From Forficula auricularia (Eukaryota > Arthropoda > Insecta > Dermaptera > Forficulidae), in assembly GCA_024734495.1 (NCBI GenBank), contig JALMQS010000099.1:71756249-71820248 (forward strand): DNA of 64,000 nucleotides, written 5' to 3'. Below, piece after piece: positions 22,658-32,668 of the stretch (its first letter is position 1; each line of letters starts with the position of its first letter). Below the pieces are notes generated by a model. That model saw only the letters and a list, made by a program, of their open reading frames with translations. It searched no databases and was not told where the DNA came from. The translations under genes were made by a program, and so were the position numbers.

Positions 22658-23527
22658 CTAGCTGCAGGGCCCGCCTTTGGCGGCCCTCCTCACTAGCTCA
22701 GGGGGCACGCCCCCCGGACCCCCAACCAACGAACCCCACTCCCACCTACCACACCCCCCGCACCATGCACCCTTGCCCAACCACCACCACCACCCAACTA
22801 CGCCTCTGGCCCCACACCTGAACCCCCACTCCACCCTGCAAAACCCCACTCACACCATCCCCCGGACCCCACCCCCGCCTCAACCACCCCACCTCACTAA
22901 GCCTCTGGACCCTCACCTAAACCCTCCACTCCACACTGCACCCCCAAACCCCACCCCGTGGCCTCCATCCCTCGCACCTACCACCGCATCATCACTCCAA
23001 CCCCGCACCCAGATTTTTCATTTGTAGCCTTCTAGTGACCCACAGATTATGTATACAAAATTTGGATGAGTTTGGTCCAAGAGCAATAATTTTCATATTT
23101 TTGACCCTCCCCCCCTTTTTGGGTGGTTTTTTGTGGGAGTTTTTATAAACAAAAGTTGTCAGAAATCACATCCCCTACAACTTTGCTCATAATAAAATTT
23201 GCCGTAGAGTTAATAGTTTAGGAGTTATTTTTTAATTTTCATTCGTGGCCCCCCTAAACCCCCTTTTGGGTTAAAAATATTCAAACATTATATAGCTAAA
23301 AACGTAAGTTAGAAGACATCTGATGCAAATATGAAATTTCATAACAATCCCTTAAGCCATTTTTACGTGAATCGTGAGCAACTTTTCACGGAAACCACGC
23401 AAACATACAGACATACATATAGACAGGAATTTTGTTGAGGGTGTTTTCGTTCATAACTTTGCTTGGAACGTGTGCAACCAAAATTTGGCGTGATTTGGAG
23501 CAATGTACAGAGAAAACCTTAATTTTA
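22658..23527 (-). mobile_element. Helitron-like non-autonomous element with 3' hairpin and CTAG end
   Basis: On the minus strand the element ends GGCCGCCAAAGGCGGGCCC-TGCAG-CTAG followed by T: a GC-rich hairpin a few bases before a CTRR terminus, the classic Helitron 3' end. Homology to 32669-33662 continues to the 5' end at about 23527, which runs into (TA)n where the mariner at 23540 has inserted. The plus-strand proline/threonine-rich open frame (22677-23027) is only the reverse of the G-rich 3' region. No Rep/helicase is encoded. Confidence 0.7.
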
Positions 23528-23539
23528 TATATATATATA

Positions 23540-24472
23540 CAAGTGCTTCAAAAAAATGTATACACACTTTGAACTTCCATAGAAAATTTATTTACCGTTC
23601 TACAAAGTTAAATTTCAGGAAAATAGAAAGCTGAAAGTCCAATGTAAATGAAACATAAATAACAAATGTTAATACTGTTCAAATTGGTGACCTGCAGCAT
23701 CAATACAATTCTGAGTACGAGTCACCACTGATTCTGTACATCGTATCAAAACGTCCAATGAGATTTCTCTACACACTGCTTGAATCTCATTCCAAAGAAT
23801 GTCTAGGTTACGTGGTTTACGTTTGTACACCTCATCTTTTACTGTGCCCCACAAGAAGAAATCCAGTGGTGTAAGGTCTGGAGAGCGTGCTGGAAACTCG
23901 ATTGGCCCCTGCGTCCTATCCACTGGCCCGACAAATTTTGTTAATTACCTAACAATGCTTGCTGATTCCATATTTCCTGCCATTCGTGCATTATACGGTA
24001 ATGATGATTTTTATTTTCAACAAGATGGTGCCCCGCCGCACTATCACAGGGACGTACGAGCTTACCTGGATCAAAATTTGTCGGGCCAGTGGATAGGACG
24101 CAGGGGGCCAATCGAGTTTCCAGCACGCTCTCCAGACCTTACACCACTGGATTTCTTCTTGTGGGGCACAGTAAAAGATGAGGTGTACAAACGTAAACCA
24201 CGTAACCTAGACATTCTTTGGAATGAGATTCAAGCAGTGTGTAGAGAAATCTCATTGGACGTTTTGATACGATGTACAGAATCAGTGGTGACTCGTACTC
24301 AGAATTGTATTGATGCTGCAGGTCACCAATTTGAACAGTATTAACATTTGTTATTTATGTTTCATTTACATTGGACTTTCAGCTTTCTATTTTCCTGAAA
24401 TTTAACTTTGTAGAACGGTAAATAAATTTTCTATGGAAGTTCAAAGTGTGTATACATTTTTTTGAAGCACCC
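23540..24472. mobile_element. DD41D mariner rearranged into a giant inverted repeat
   Basis: Two arms of about 399 bp (23540-23938 and 24075-24472) are near-perfect reverse complements around a 136-bp centre. Each arm runs from the transposon end (GTGCTTCAAAAAAATGTATA) to the transposase region PIEFPARSPDLTPLDFF. The element sits in a TA-rich track consistent with a TA target duplication. It looks as if the 5' half of a normal mariner was replaced by an inverted copy of its 3' half. Identical open frames on opposite strands (23923-23669 minus; 24090-24344 plus) confirm how recent it is. Confidence 0.88.
23937..24344 (+). pseudogene. C-terminal part of a rosa-like (DD41D) mariner transposase
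   Basis: The frame reads NYLTMLADSIFPAIRALYG, FYFQQDGAPPHYHRDVRAYL, RRGPIEFPARSPDLTPLDFF, LWGTVKDEVYKRKP and ends at a stop after AGHQFEQY. The second catalytic Asp is in QQDGAPPH and the third in TPLDFFLW, with 41 residues between them. That spacing identifies the DD41D group of the Tc1/mariner superfamily. The DNA-binding domain and the first catalytic Asp are gone. The longer open frame starting at 23799 is an artefact: its first 46 codons read the antisense of the left arm. Confidence 0.85.
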
Positions 24473-24512
24473 TATATATATATATATATATAAATTATGT
24501 TTAATCTATCTT

Positions 24513-24690
24513 TCTTTGAAACTGATCCCAGCAAATAATAATCAATAACAGATAATTTTAAGAATGTATTTTGGGTTTTAAAAGGATGTTTATTAAGGGA
24601 ATATAAAAAATAAGTACTTACAAGAGTTTTTTACAAGGTTAGGTACATTTCAACATTTCAAAAGAAGTATAGCAATTTATATTTATTTAG
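24513..24690 (+). repeat. Family Z, third copy
   Basis: ACTGATCCCAGCAAATAATA through TTTCAAAAGAAGTATAGCAA, as at 2213 and 34857 but more diverged and with a short insertion. The following stretch to 25043 is non-coding; GCGGTACTAAATCTTTTGC on the minus strand near 24950 could be another hAT-like end. Confidence 0.6.
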
Positions 24691-25051
24691 CAAATAACTT
24701 GTAGTTAGCCTTAGTTACTTATTGCGAAACAAATCAATGAATAGCATACCCCACGGTATTTATTTTCTTTAGGTCGAAGTTAAATTCATTTTTTTAGGTC
24801 TTTAAATATATTATATTCGCCTACTTATTTTCTTACATTGACAACTTCTACAGTTACAGACGTGATAATAAAATGACTTTTGTGAGGCCCACCAGATAGA
24901 TCCTTAGGATTGCCGAATTTTGGCCTGCTACAGCAAAAGATTTAGTACCGCTGCTCTAGATACATATTAACTGTTTTAACTTTAGAAAATCACCAAAATG
25001 TGAATCATGAAAATTTTTGATTTAGCAGAGCTAAATTTCAATTCACTAGGC

Positions 25052-25896
25052 CAGGGGTCGGCAACCTGCGACTCGCGAGCCGCATGCGGCTCTTTCGATG
25101 TCAAGATGCGGCTCTCCAATTCCATACGCAAATATTAATAATTATATTATTTTAGGCTAAAACGAAGATCAGCCGCCCACTGTCAAAAACAACTTAAACA
25201 GGTTCGGTTTATGATCTCGGTTCGATAAGATAAAAAATGGGTTTCCAATAAAACCTTGTAAGGTTCGGTTAAGATATATTCAGTTCCGCCCGGTTGTTCG
25301 GTTCGTGTACCTTCATTTCTGGATGGCTTTTAAGCGGTTAGGTTGGCGTTAATTATGGATTATATTATTTGATTACCAATTTCATTATCTTTAGCGGAGA
25401 CTCGCTAAAATACTTTAATATGTTTTGTGCGAAACATATCGTCGGCTTACAGTGCAAAGCTGCTAACTCCATGTTTTATCTCATATATGACATATTAATA
25501 CCGTTCGAAAGAAAAAGAGATGCAGCATCGTCCAAGTAAAACTGATACTTAAAATTGCGATCGTAAGTTGTAGAAAAAAATGTGAAAAATATTTTTTTCC
25601 ATAACAACAATATTAAATTTTTGTTTTTTTCTCTGTCCAAATAAAATTTCCTTGTTGTGAGTTAGCAGGTTTACTCTCTAAGGCGACGAATGTATGTTTT
25701 TATATGAATAAATATTGTTTCATATTTAAGCTATTTATTTTAAATCAAAAATCAAATTTATATACCTAAGCCTAATCAAATATCATAATATTGAAACAAA
25801 AATGTTAGTGGCTCTTTAAAAACTGGGAAATTTGGTAAATTGTAGCTTTTGCCTCTTCCGTCTAAAAAGGTTGCCGAAAAAGGCTGCCGACCCCTG
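25052..25896. mobile_element. Non-autonomous hAT element, 845 bp
   Basis: The left end is CAGGGGTCGGCAACCTGCG and the right end GGCTGCCGACCCCTG, imperfect inverted repeats of hAT type. The flanking octamers CACTAGGC (25044-25051) and CACTCAGC (25897-25904) match at six of eight positions, a decayed 8-bp target duplication. The left end carries a CGAGCCGCATGCGGCTC subterminal hairpin common in this family. The interior is AT-rich and has no transposase frame. Confidence 0.75.
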
Positions 25897-26205
25897 CACT
25901 CAGCGGGAAGCCATTTCAGAGATATAAATTATTTAATAAAACAACAAAAATGGTGGAGAGCTGATAAAAGAATCGTTTCCAGACCATAGATGTTCAAATT
26001 AAATGTTTCTTTATTTTTAGCCATATAACATATGACCACCATCTGAATCATCTCCGCGCATTAGAGAAAGGTGATTTTTTTTCCAGTGGGTCACATTGAT
26101 TTATTATTATGGATCGCTAGATTTCTGCCCTGCTTGTCATAGTTTGGCGACGGCTGCAATAAAGCTTTAAACATTATGTAAAGGGTCGTTTGCAAAGTGG
26201 ATTAC

Positions 26206-26377
26206 CTTTTTGGAAACTGGCGTTTTTTTCTTCATCATCACTATCGTCATCTCTTATATATCTTTTTCTATCTTCCTTTGTTGACAATGACCTTTCCAGA
26301 GCCAACATTTCCAAGTCAAGTGCATCCACGCGACAAGAATAAATTTTAGCACATGCATCTATTTCTTTAGCTGCAGC
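26206..26377 (-). CDS. NCAPH: NCAPH-like exon (KIYSCRVDA)
   Basis: 172 bp. The acceptor TTTTAAG precedes GCTGCAGC (phase 0), and donor AAAAG|GTAATC leaves one base. It encodes 57 codons ending in an Asp/Glu-rich stretch DDDSDDEEKN. The continuation to lower coordinates was not found. Confidence 0.65.
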
Positions 26378-26449
26378 CTTAAAAATATAAATATATACAT
26401 ATAGAGAACAAATTATAAAATGTTAACTTTTTAAGACTCAATAGTTGTT

Positions 26450-26638
26450 ACAAATTAATTTAGAATTCCGCGGATGCGAGCAAATCCGCCAACGGAATTT
26501 TTAACAAATTATAAGTAAATTTGTTTTTCTAGTATAGTATATTTATACTAGAAAAACAAATTTACTTATAATTTGTTAAAAATTCCGTTGAGTGGATTTG
26601 CTCGCGAGTTTACTCCGCGGAATTCTAAATTAATTTGT
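26450..26638. repeat. Foldback element in the NCAPH-like intron
   Basis: Arms of about 90 bp around a centre at about 26540: ACAAATTAATTTAGAATTCC on the left and its complement at the right end. The inner stem ATTTGTTTTTCTAGTAT pairs with its complement. One mismatch-rich patch (CGGATGCGAG versus CTCGCGAGT) lies mid-arm. No coding capacity. Confidence 0.75.
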
Positions 26639-27225
26639 ATCATCTCTCTATGTAAGAATAGACTTGTAAAGGCGTCTGAATCGAGAGAGTAATATATAAG
26701 AACTTGAGATGCCATGTCCCTCTGGGTGGTCCGGGGTGGGGTATCATGCGGGCTATACGCGGATTGATGCCGGGTAACACCTAGACGGACCATATCTTTT
26801 TCTCAACTCTCTTGGTTCAGGATGGAGAATCAGCTGGACCTCGATCGGTTCTTATAAAACGGTAGAATCTCGCTAAGGCATTCTCTAAATTTCGCTTTTA
26901 TAAAAACATCTTTGAATTTCTCTTTGAATTTCTTAAGATTAATTTAATTAACTCCAACAGATGTCACTTTATTTTTTTATTTTTTTTAATGATTTGACCT
27001 AGTCTAATTTTGCTTTATTAATCTTTAGGAAGCCTTGCATAAAATTCAATTAAAACATCTCTTGAACGTAAAGAGAACTTAATCATCAAATAGTATTTGG
27101 ACCTACAAATATTTAAATATGAGTTCCAAGGAACGAATATACTAAATATATACATTCACATATTGAGCCGACTTTAGGTTTTCAGCTTAGGAGGGTATTC
27201 AATATTTATTTTATTGTTTAATTTA
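26639..27225. other. Intron sequence, no feature seen
   Basis: AT-rich intron of the NCAPH-like gene with a short GC-richer patch at 26700-26860. Open frames here are short and unlike any family I know. Confidence 0.4.
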
Positions 27226-27562
27226 GGGGCAGTTCATAAATTAGGTTACACGAATATCAAGATTTTTTAAAGCCCCCCCCTGAGTCACATTCTGTCACAT
27301 TTTCATTGAGCCTCCCTGAATTGTGACCTCATACTATTCCTTTATACTCTAAAATTTAATAATGTAGAATTTCTTTTTATAAATTAAACTCAACTACAAA
27401 GGAATTTAATCTCCTATATTTTAAGTTGAATTTTTAAAATTTTTTAATTTGACTTTTGTGACATCACAATTTTTAAGATCCCCGGGTCCCCCTGTCACAT
27501 TTTGTCCCAAATCTGAGATGGCCCCCCTTATTTTAGTGTGTGACGTAATTTATGGCGGCCCC
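27226..27562. mobile_element. MITE with GGGGC...CATAAATTA inverted ends
   Basis: The left end is GGGGCAGTTCATAAATTA and the right end complement GGGGCCGCCATAAATTACG, each flanked by TTA, suggesting a TA or TTA target. The interior has degenerate TGTCACATT inverted blocks. It lies in the large NCAPH-like intron. This terminal sequence is of a type common in arthropod genomes, but I do not assign a superfamily. Confidence 0.6.
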
Positions 27563-27637
27563 TTATCAAAAATTTCGAAATATAAAAATAAATGAACTTG
27601 TTTTCAAAATGATATGAAAAAAAAAATAATATATTAC

Positions 27638-27728
27638 CTCAAAATCAACATCACTGTCATTTTTTATATACCGAGTAGTTAATATATCAATAAAGATCTA
27701 ATGAAAAAGAATTTTGTGGCGTTATATT
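27638..27728 (-). CDS. NCAPH: NCAPH-like exon with one extra base
   Basis: Bounded by TTTTTTTAG| and GAG|GTAATA. The neighbouring exons are both phase 0 at this exon, so its length should be a multiple of three, but it is 91 bp. The first part reads NITPQNSFSLDL in frame 1 and then hits a stop. The second part reads IDILTTRYIKNDSDVDFE in frame 2. The join is at the AAA run in ATAAAGATC (plus strand, about 27692-27696). Confidence 0.6.
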
Positions 27729-27803
27729 CTAAAAAAAAAAATTATACTTAGGTATTGTGAATTTTTATATAATAAAACCAATATATATATATATTCAATA
27801 TAC

Positions 27804-27935
27804 CCCTTCCTCTGCCAATCTTAAGCATAACTCATAATGAGTTTCTGTTTGATTTAATTTTAATTTTTCTGGCGATTTCGTTTCAAGGACTAAGTCATTT
27901 TGATTTTGATCTTTTCTTTCAGTTGCATCGTCATT
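27804..27935 (-). CDS. NCAPH: NCAPH-like exon (HYELCLRLAEEG)
   Basis: 132 bp, phase 0 at both ends. Acceptor TTGTTGCAG|AATGAC; donor GAAGGG|GTATAT. The first two thirds are polar and charged (RKDQNQNDLVLETKSPEKL). The end resembles the conserved YSTCIKLSAEN-type segment of condensin H. I could not identify upstream exons between 27936 and 28676. Confidence 0.6.
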
Positions 27936-28676
27936 CTGCAACAAAAATAAATAAATAACATAATACATTATTTCTAAAATAATAATAAATACATATAATA
28001 AAATTATTAGAGAAAAAGAAAATAATGTATTTAATGATTGAAGAACATAGAGGTGTATAAGATCACCAGCAAGGTGCGTATTTCATTAGCACATTTTATA
28101 GTCTACTTTACATTATAGTAAAATATAGTTTTTTACGAGATAAATAATTAATATTTAGGAAAGTACTTTTTTACTTGAGAAGTGATGGAAAGGCAGCCCA
28201 AGGATAGTGAAAAAAATTCTCTCGAATAAAATAGATTAATAGAAAATTCATTTTCTTCCTCACTGAAAAACCAAGGATTTTCCCTCCGTTTCCAGTCCGT
28301 CTCTCCGAAATTAAAATTTCTTTTAATATACTTTTTTACACCTATCATAAAATTTTTCTTTTATCTAGACACTAAAGTTATGTTCATTCAAATTTTCGAG
28401 CTATTCCTGTATAAATACCTAAAAATCAACTAGAATAAAATATCCTATTTTTTTCTTAATCAGATTTAGCTTTCTTACTATTTAGTTTTCACAATTAATG
28501 GTTCAATGGTCTAGAACAGGGGTCTAAAGTGCCAGTCGGATCACATATACCAAAGGTTCCGTATCTTGTATAACTCATAAAATACTTGAGATTTCAAATT
28601 TTCGAATCTTACTTTGTTAAGTGACCAGCTTACTATTAGATTAAAACGAATTTACTTGCATCCATTCGGGTACATG
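27936..28676. other. No gene recognised; short hAT-like end
   Basis: AT-rich DNA. CAGGGGTCTAAAGTGCC near 28518 resembles a hAT terminus without a partner. A 66-codon minus-strand open frame (28348-28148) has no recognisable features. Confidence 0.4.
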
Positions 28677-28779
28677 AACTTATGCAAGGGCGGATCCATA
28701 GGGGGGGCGGAGGGGCGACCGCCCCCTCCCATGGAGGCCCGTGCCTGGCAAAAAAAATTTGTAAAAAAAACAAACATAT

Positions 28780-29320
28780 TGTGGGATTTGATTAATTAAG
28801 CATTTAATTTAAAAGTAAAATTATATCGAATTATGTTTAAGATCATGTGGTCGACAGATGTCCGCCTGGGCATTGTGCCTTTGTGAAAGCCGCTTTCTTT
28901 CTTTCTAGGAACCATTGTGCCCCGGCTAAAAGCTTTCGGTAATAAATAATATTATGACACTCATATGCATGTGTCTATGTCTATGTGTTTGTGTGGCTGC
29001 CAAGGGTGAATTGTCAACAACTGGTTGAGTTAGAAACGAGCCCTGGTCAAGATGACATGCTTATCGATGTGTTAGCTTGTCGATTTGATAGCAAGTGTAC
29101 GATGTATTAATTAATTACGTGTATTACGATGTTTTAACGACGACCCCTAGACACGAATATGTATATAACCCCTTTTTGTAAATAAATATATATATAAAGA
29201 AGTGAATGTGTGTTATTGTTTATTTCACCCCTATGAGCGAAGAGGGTGAAACCCAGCCTTCTACAAGTGGAGGCCTGTCCAGGATAAATCGTAGGGGGTG
29301 AAACCCCGCCGCCCCCTACA
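28780..29320 (+). repeat. 5' LTR
   Basis: 541 bp, TGTGGG...CCTACA. Apart from a few small changes (one TA unit, one base near 29252, one base near 29283 and the G/C run before the end) it is the same as the 3' LTR, so the insertion is young. Confidence 0.9.
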
Positions 29321-29474
29321 AATGGGTGCTCGCGTCCGGGATGAATCATAAAAAGTTCATCTTACCGGGAACGAATTGATGACGAAATGACGGAACGTGA
29401 CGTGGAATCTTGTTGATATTCTGGTGAAAAATTGTGCCCTAGAAAAATGAAGAATCTTGGCCAGCATGTCAATA

Positions 29475-30824
29475 TCGAGAGAAACTTGACAGACTTCGAT
29501 TTTGAGGACGTCAAAAAGCTTTTAAACTTATTTTTGACGAAGAAGGCAATCGACACACGAGGCGAAAATTGAAGCTTTTCGAAGGCTTTAATTTTGACCC
29601 TTTTAGCCGAGAGCGCAAAGCAAAAGCCGTTTGCAGTGACTTCTCTCAATCGGACCTGGTAATTATCTCTTCGATATTAGGCTTGCCCACAGACTCTGAC
29701 AAGAAGTGTCTTGCCAGAAATCTCGTGGTAAGCTTGTCCGATTTTGGCCATCTGAAAAGGGTGCACGGGACTTCATCATCAAAAGACACGCGCGTGGACG
29801 ACGGACAACCAGCTAAACAGCTGGGGGAGATGAATTCTCTCGGAGCTTCTGCGAAGCCAGGAATTCGATTGAAAAGTTCGACGGAACGGGGAGCATTTCA
29901 ATCGAACAGTGGATCAAAGAGATTCAGGATTTAGTTGAAGAATCCGGATGGGGTTCGACGGAACTATTTTTTCTGGTGAAGATGTCGCTAGCGGGCTATG
30001 CGAAAGATTATATTCAAAGCGAAAGAGGTTTGACTTCTTGGAGTTTGCTCGAAACAGCTCTGAAAGAGGAATTCTCGCAAAAAGATGAAAAAGACGACGA
30101 GGACGACGACGACGATGTTGAACAAAGCAAAGAGGATTGCTTTGTTCATAGCGAGGTCTACGAAGAAGATGTATCATTTTGCGAGAAAGTTCCCTTTCAG
30201 GACCGGCTGCAGCAGGACACCAACGAGGACGACGAGGAGAGGTTCAAAGAAGAAATCGCCGATGTCGATTTGGATGAAGACGAAGATGCTGACGAGGAGG
30301 ATGTAGTTGATTTCGGTGAAAGTGGTGTGAAAGAAATTGCCTACTTGGCGGATGTGGCGAAAGAAGAATTTGAAGAATTAAAGCCGAGGAATATACTTGA
30401 AAAAGGTGAATTGTTTGAGGATGAGAGCCAAGACAGAGAAATAGAAAAAAACAATTTAATTATGGATTTGCGAGAAGAAAGAAGAGTCAACAAAGAGATG
30501 AAAGAGTGCTCTTTGTTAGAAACAAGAGATAGAGAGGAAGATGCGCAGCGAGGGATGAATAATAACCGCCCAGGTATAGCAACAAAAGGTGTGATCCAGA
30601 ACGTGACGCATATTAGTGTAAGTGATGTTTCAAAAATCATTTATAATAAACGCTGTTCGATGATTGAATTTGTGAAAAATATTGGTGAATGTAAGATTTT
30701 GAGGTGTTCCAAGGGTAATTTTATTTTTGATCGAGGAAAGATGTCACGCAATTTTTGCGCCAGGTGCGCGGTTCGTGGGTTCACGGGTGTGTATTTGTGC
30801 GTATGTGCGCGTATGTGTTTGTGA
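29475..30824 (+). pseudogene. Gag-like coding region with at least one frame break
   Basis: The first open part (29569-29934) includes DLVIISSILGLPTDSDKKC, which looks like a SAP-type or N-terminal gag segment. The capsid-like core is in a different frame from about 29818: FDGTGSISIEQWIKEIQDLV, FFLVKMSLAGYAKDYIQ and SWSLLETALKEEF, the usual gag pattern FDG...W...L...A..W..L...L..EF. From 30085 to about 30450 the protein is extremely acidic (runs of Asp and Glu). The C-terminus (YNKRCSMIEFVKNIGE, CARCAVRGF) contains several Cys but no clear CCHC knuckle. The change of frame near 29815 means no complete gag as sequenced. Confidence 0.65.
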
Positions 30825-31675
30825 AAAAGTGTCTTTCAGTGAGTGCCAAAAGTTATTCGAGACCCGACTTGAAAATGAACACGTGTTTGAACAATACGAG
30901 ACGTAGAAAAATGGATAAAGGTTTTCTTGAATAATTATTGTAGCTAGATTAAAATTTATAATTTAATTTAAATTATGAGGACGAAATTTTTGATTAAGAT
31001 TGAAGTTTGAGCAATCAATCGTTCTTAAATTTTTTTGGTTTTTGTTTAAAAAATTAGTTTGTTTTTATGAAGTATAATTTTGTTTTGAACGTTGAATGAT
31101 TAATTTTAGATTTCAAATTTTGAAAGAGAGAAATTAAGTTCAGAGTTTAATAGGTAGATTTTAATAAAAGAATTTAATTTGAAGACGAGATATTCAATTC
31201 AATTCAAAATTTAAATTCGAAGAAATTTTAAAATTAAAGATGGGAATCTTGAGAAATTTTATATTTGATTCGGGTTAAATTTTAATGAGATCATTTGAAA
31301 AGAGAATTTAAATTTAAATTTTTATGATTATTAATTAAATTTAAATTAAACGTGGAAGAATTTGATTTTTGAATTGAAGGAATGAAACAATTTAGATATA
31401 AGAGGAAGTCTAATACTTTGTTATTCTTATAGATGTGGAGATCATCATTTTTGTTAAAATGATCTTCTTTTAAAATTAAGTTACATATTATTTCTATATA
31501 ATTATTATGTTTAAGACGTTGAAAATTGCTTTATGTGTTAAGAGTGATTTGATTTAAATTGTATCGAGTGATTTTTCATACGATTTTTGTGTACTTTAGT
31601 ATAATTTGTTTTTCTATACAAGATTGAGATTATTTTGTTTTAACGGGGCGTTAAAAGTTTTAGAATGGCCGAATT

Positions 31676-32213
31676 TGTGGGATTTGATTAATTAAGCATT
31701 TAATTTAAAAGTAAAATTATATCGAATTATGTTTAAGATCATGTGGTCGACAGATGTCCGCCTGGGCATTGTGCCTTTGTGAAAGCCGCTTTCTTTCTTT
31801 CTAGGAACCATTGTGCCCCGGCTAAAAGCTTTCGGTAATAAATAATATTATGACACTCATATGCATGTGTCTATGTCTATGTGTTTGTGTGGCTGCCAAG
31901 GGTGAATTGTCAACAACTGGTTGAGTTAGAAACGAGCCCTGGTCAAGATGACATGCTTATCGATGTGTTAGCTTGTCGATTTGATAGCAAGTGTACGATG
32001 TATTAATTAATTACGTGTATTACGATGTTTTAACGACGACCCCTAGACACGAATATGTATATAACCCCTTTTTGTAAATAAATATATATAAAGAAGTGAA
32101 TGTGTGTTATTGTTTATTTCACCCCTATGAGCGAAGAGGGTGAAACCCGAGCCTTCTACAAGTGGAGGCCTGTCCAGGAGAAATCGTAGGGGTGAAACCC
32201 CCCGCCCCCTACA
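31676..32213 (+). repeat. 3' LTR
   Basis: 538 bp, starts TGTGGGATTTG after GGCCGAATT and ends CCCCCTACA. Carries AATAAATA-type sequences near 32080 that could serve as a polyadenylation signal. Confidence 0.9.
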
Positions 32214-32430
32214 ATATTTTTTTTTTTTTAAATTTTAAAATTGAAAATAAAGTTCTATATGTGTGTGTGTTTGAGGGGGGGGGCGGAGGCGTCTCCGACC
32301 CCCCCTCCGCATGGATAATTCGATCGCGACACACTTCCGAGATAAAAAGTATATCTTATATACATCAGGCACCTTAATGCATTCTCCCCCCCCCCATAAA
32401 AAAATTCCTGGATCCGCCCTTGAACTTATG

Positions 32431-32668
32431 AGCCTTTCAGAGAGAAAATGCGAAGCACGGGGCAACTAATATTTATGAGAGTCTTCAAAATTCAAAATCT
32501 GGACAAGAATTTAAAAACAATTTCATTTTATATTTATTAATTTTCAAAACGAAAGAAGGGCTTAGCAGAGGGGGACAAAGGGGCAGCTTGCCCCTGGCCT
32601 CATAATTTTAGCTGCCTCATAATTGAATTTTTTAATGATGATATGCATAAATGTTACAATTTAATAAA
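32431..32668. other. No gene; fragment of a G-rich repeat
   Basis: Contains GGGGCAGCTTGCCCC near 32579, a small palindrome that could be the end of another hAT-like MITE. Otherwise AT-rich. Confidence 0.35.

Larger units (their letters stand above)
26206..27935 (-). pseudogene. NCAPH: Condensin complex subunit 2 (NCAPH/barren)-like gene segment, one frameshift
   Basis: Three exons in order on the minus strand encode a segment of the condensin kleisin subunit, which links the SMC2/SMC4 heads during chromosome condensation. Exon 27935-27804 ends HYELCLRLAEEG; exon 27728-27638 gives NITPQNSFSLDL, then IDILTTRYIKNDSDVDFE in a shifted frame; exon 26377-26206 gives AAAKEIDACAKIYSCRVDAL and an acidic tail. 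The order and the KIYSCRVDA motif fit the conserved N-terminal block of NCAPH as I remember the family. All visible splice sites are canonical and the phases agree, except for one extra base in the middle exon. The remainder of the gene is not recognisable in the window. It may be a real gene with an assembly error, or a pseudogene. Confidence 0.65.
28780..32213 (+). mobile_element. Non-autonomous LTR retrotransposon (gag only)
   Basis: Direct LTRs at 28780-29320 and 31676-32213 both begin TGTGGG and end CCTACA. A 4-bp target duplication ATAT lies at 28776-28779 and 32214-32217. The internal 2.36 kb has a gag-like region but no protease, reverse transcriptase or integrase, so it must depend on a partner element. 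The 3' third of the interior (30840-31675) is AT-rich and non-coding. TGGGTGCTCGCGTCCGGGAT just after the 5' LTR is the likely primer-binding site for an unidentified tRNA. Gag style and duplication length favour Ty3/Gypsy. Confidence 0.88.
28685..32422. mobile_element. hAT-type MITE with perfect 8-bp duplication, host to an LTR element
   Basis: The inverted ends CAAGGGCGGATCCA and TGGATCCGCCCTTG (32409-32422) are flanked by a perfect duplicate of AACTTATG at 28677-28684 and 32423-32430. Without the nested LTR element the MITE is only about 300 bp, with G-rich and C-rich subterminal blocks. The 8-bp duplication and the ends fit the hAT superfamily. The minus-strand and plus-strand open frames near 32160-32465 are artefacts of its G/C tracts. 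Confidence 0.88.

Noticed and set aside
23799..24344. 181-codon frame presented as one transposase
   Set aside because: The first 46 codons are antisense of the left arm of the palindrome. Only the part from about 23937 is transposase.
28148..28348. 66-codon minus-strand frame upstream of the NCAPH-like exons
   Set aside because: It has no splice context that joins phase 0 at 27935 and no similarity to condensin sequence I know.
29321..29341. Naming the primer tRNA of the LTR element
   Set aside because: TGGGTGCTCGCGTCCGGGAT is in the right place for a primer-binding site, but I could not match it confidently to one tRNA.
29362..29649. Minus-strand frame opposite the gag region
   Set aside because: Shadow of the plus-strand gag frame with no independent features.
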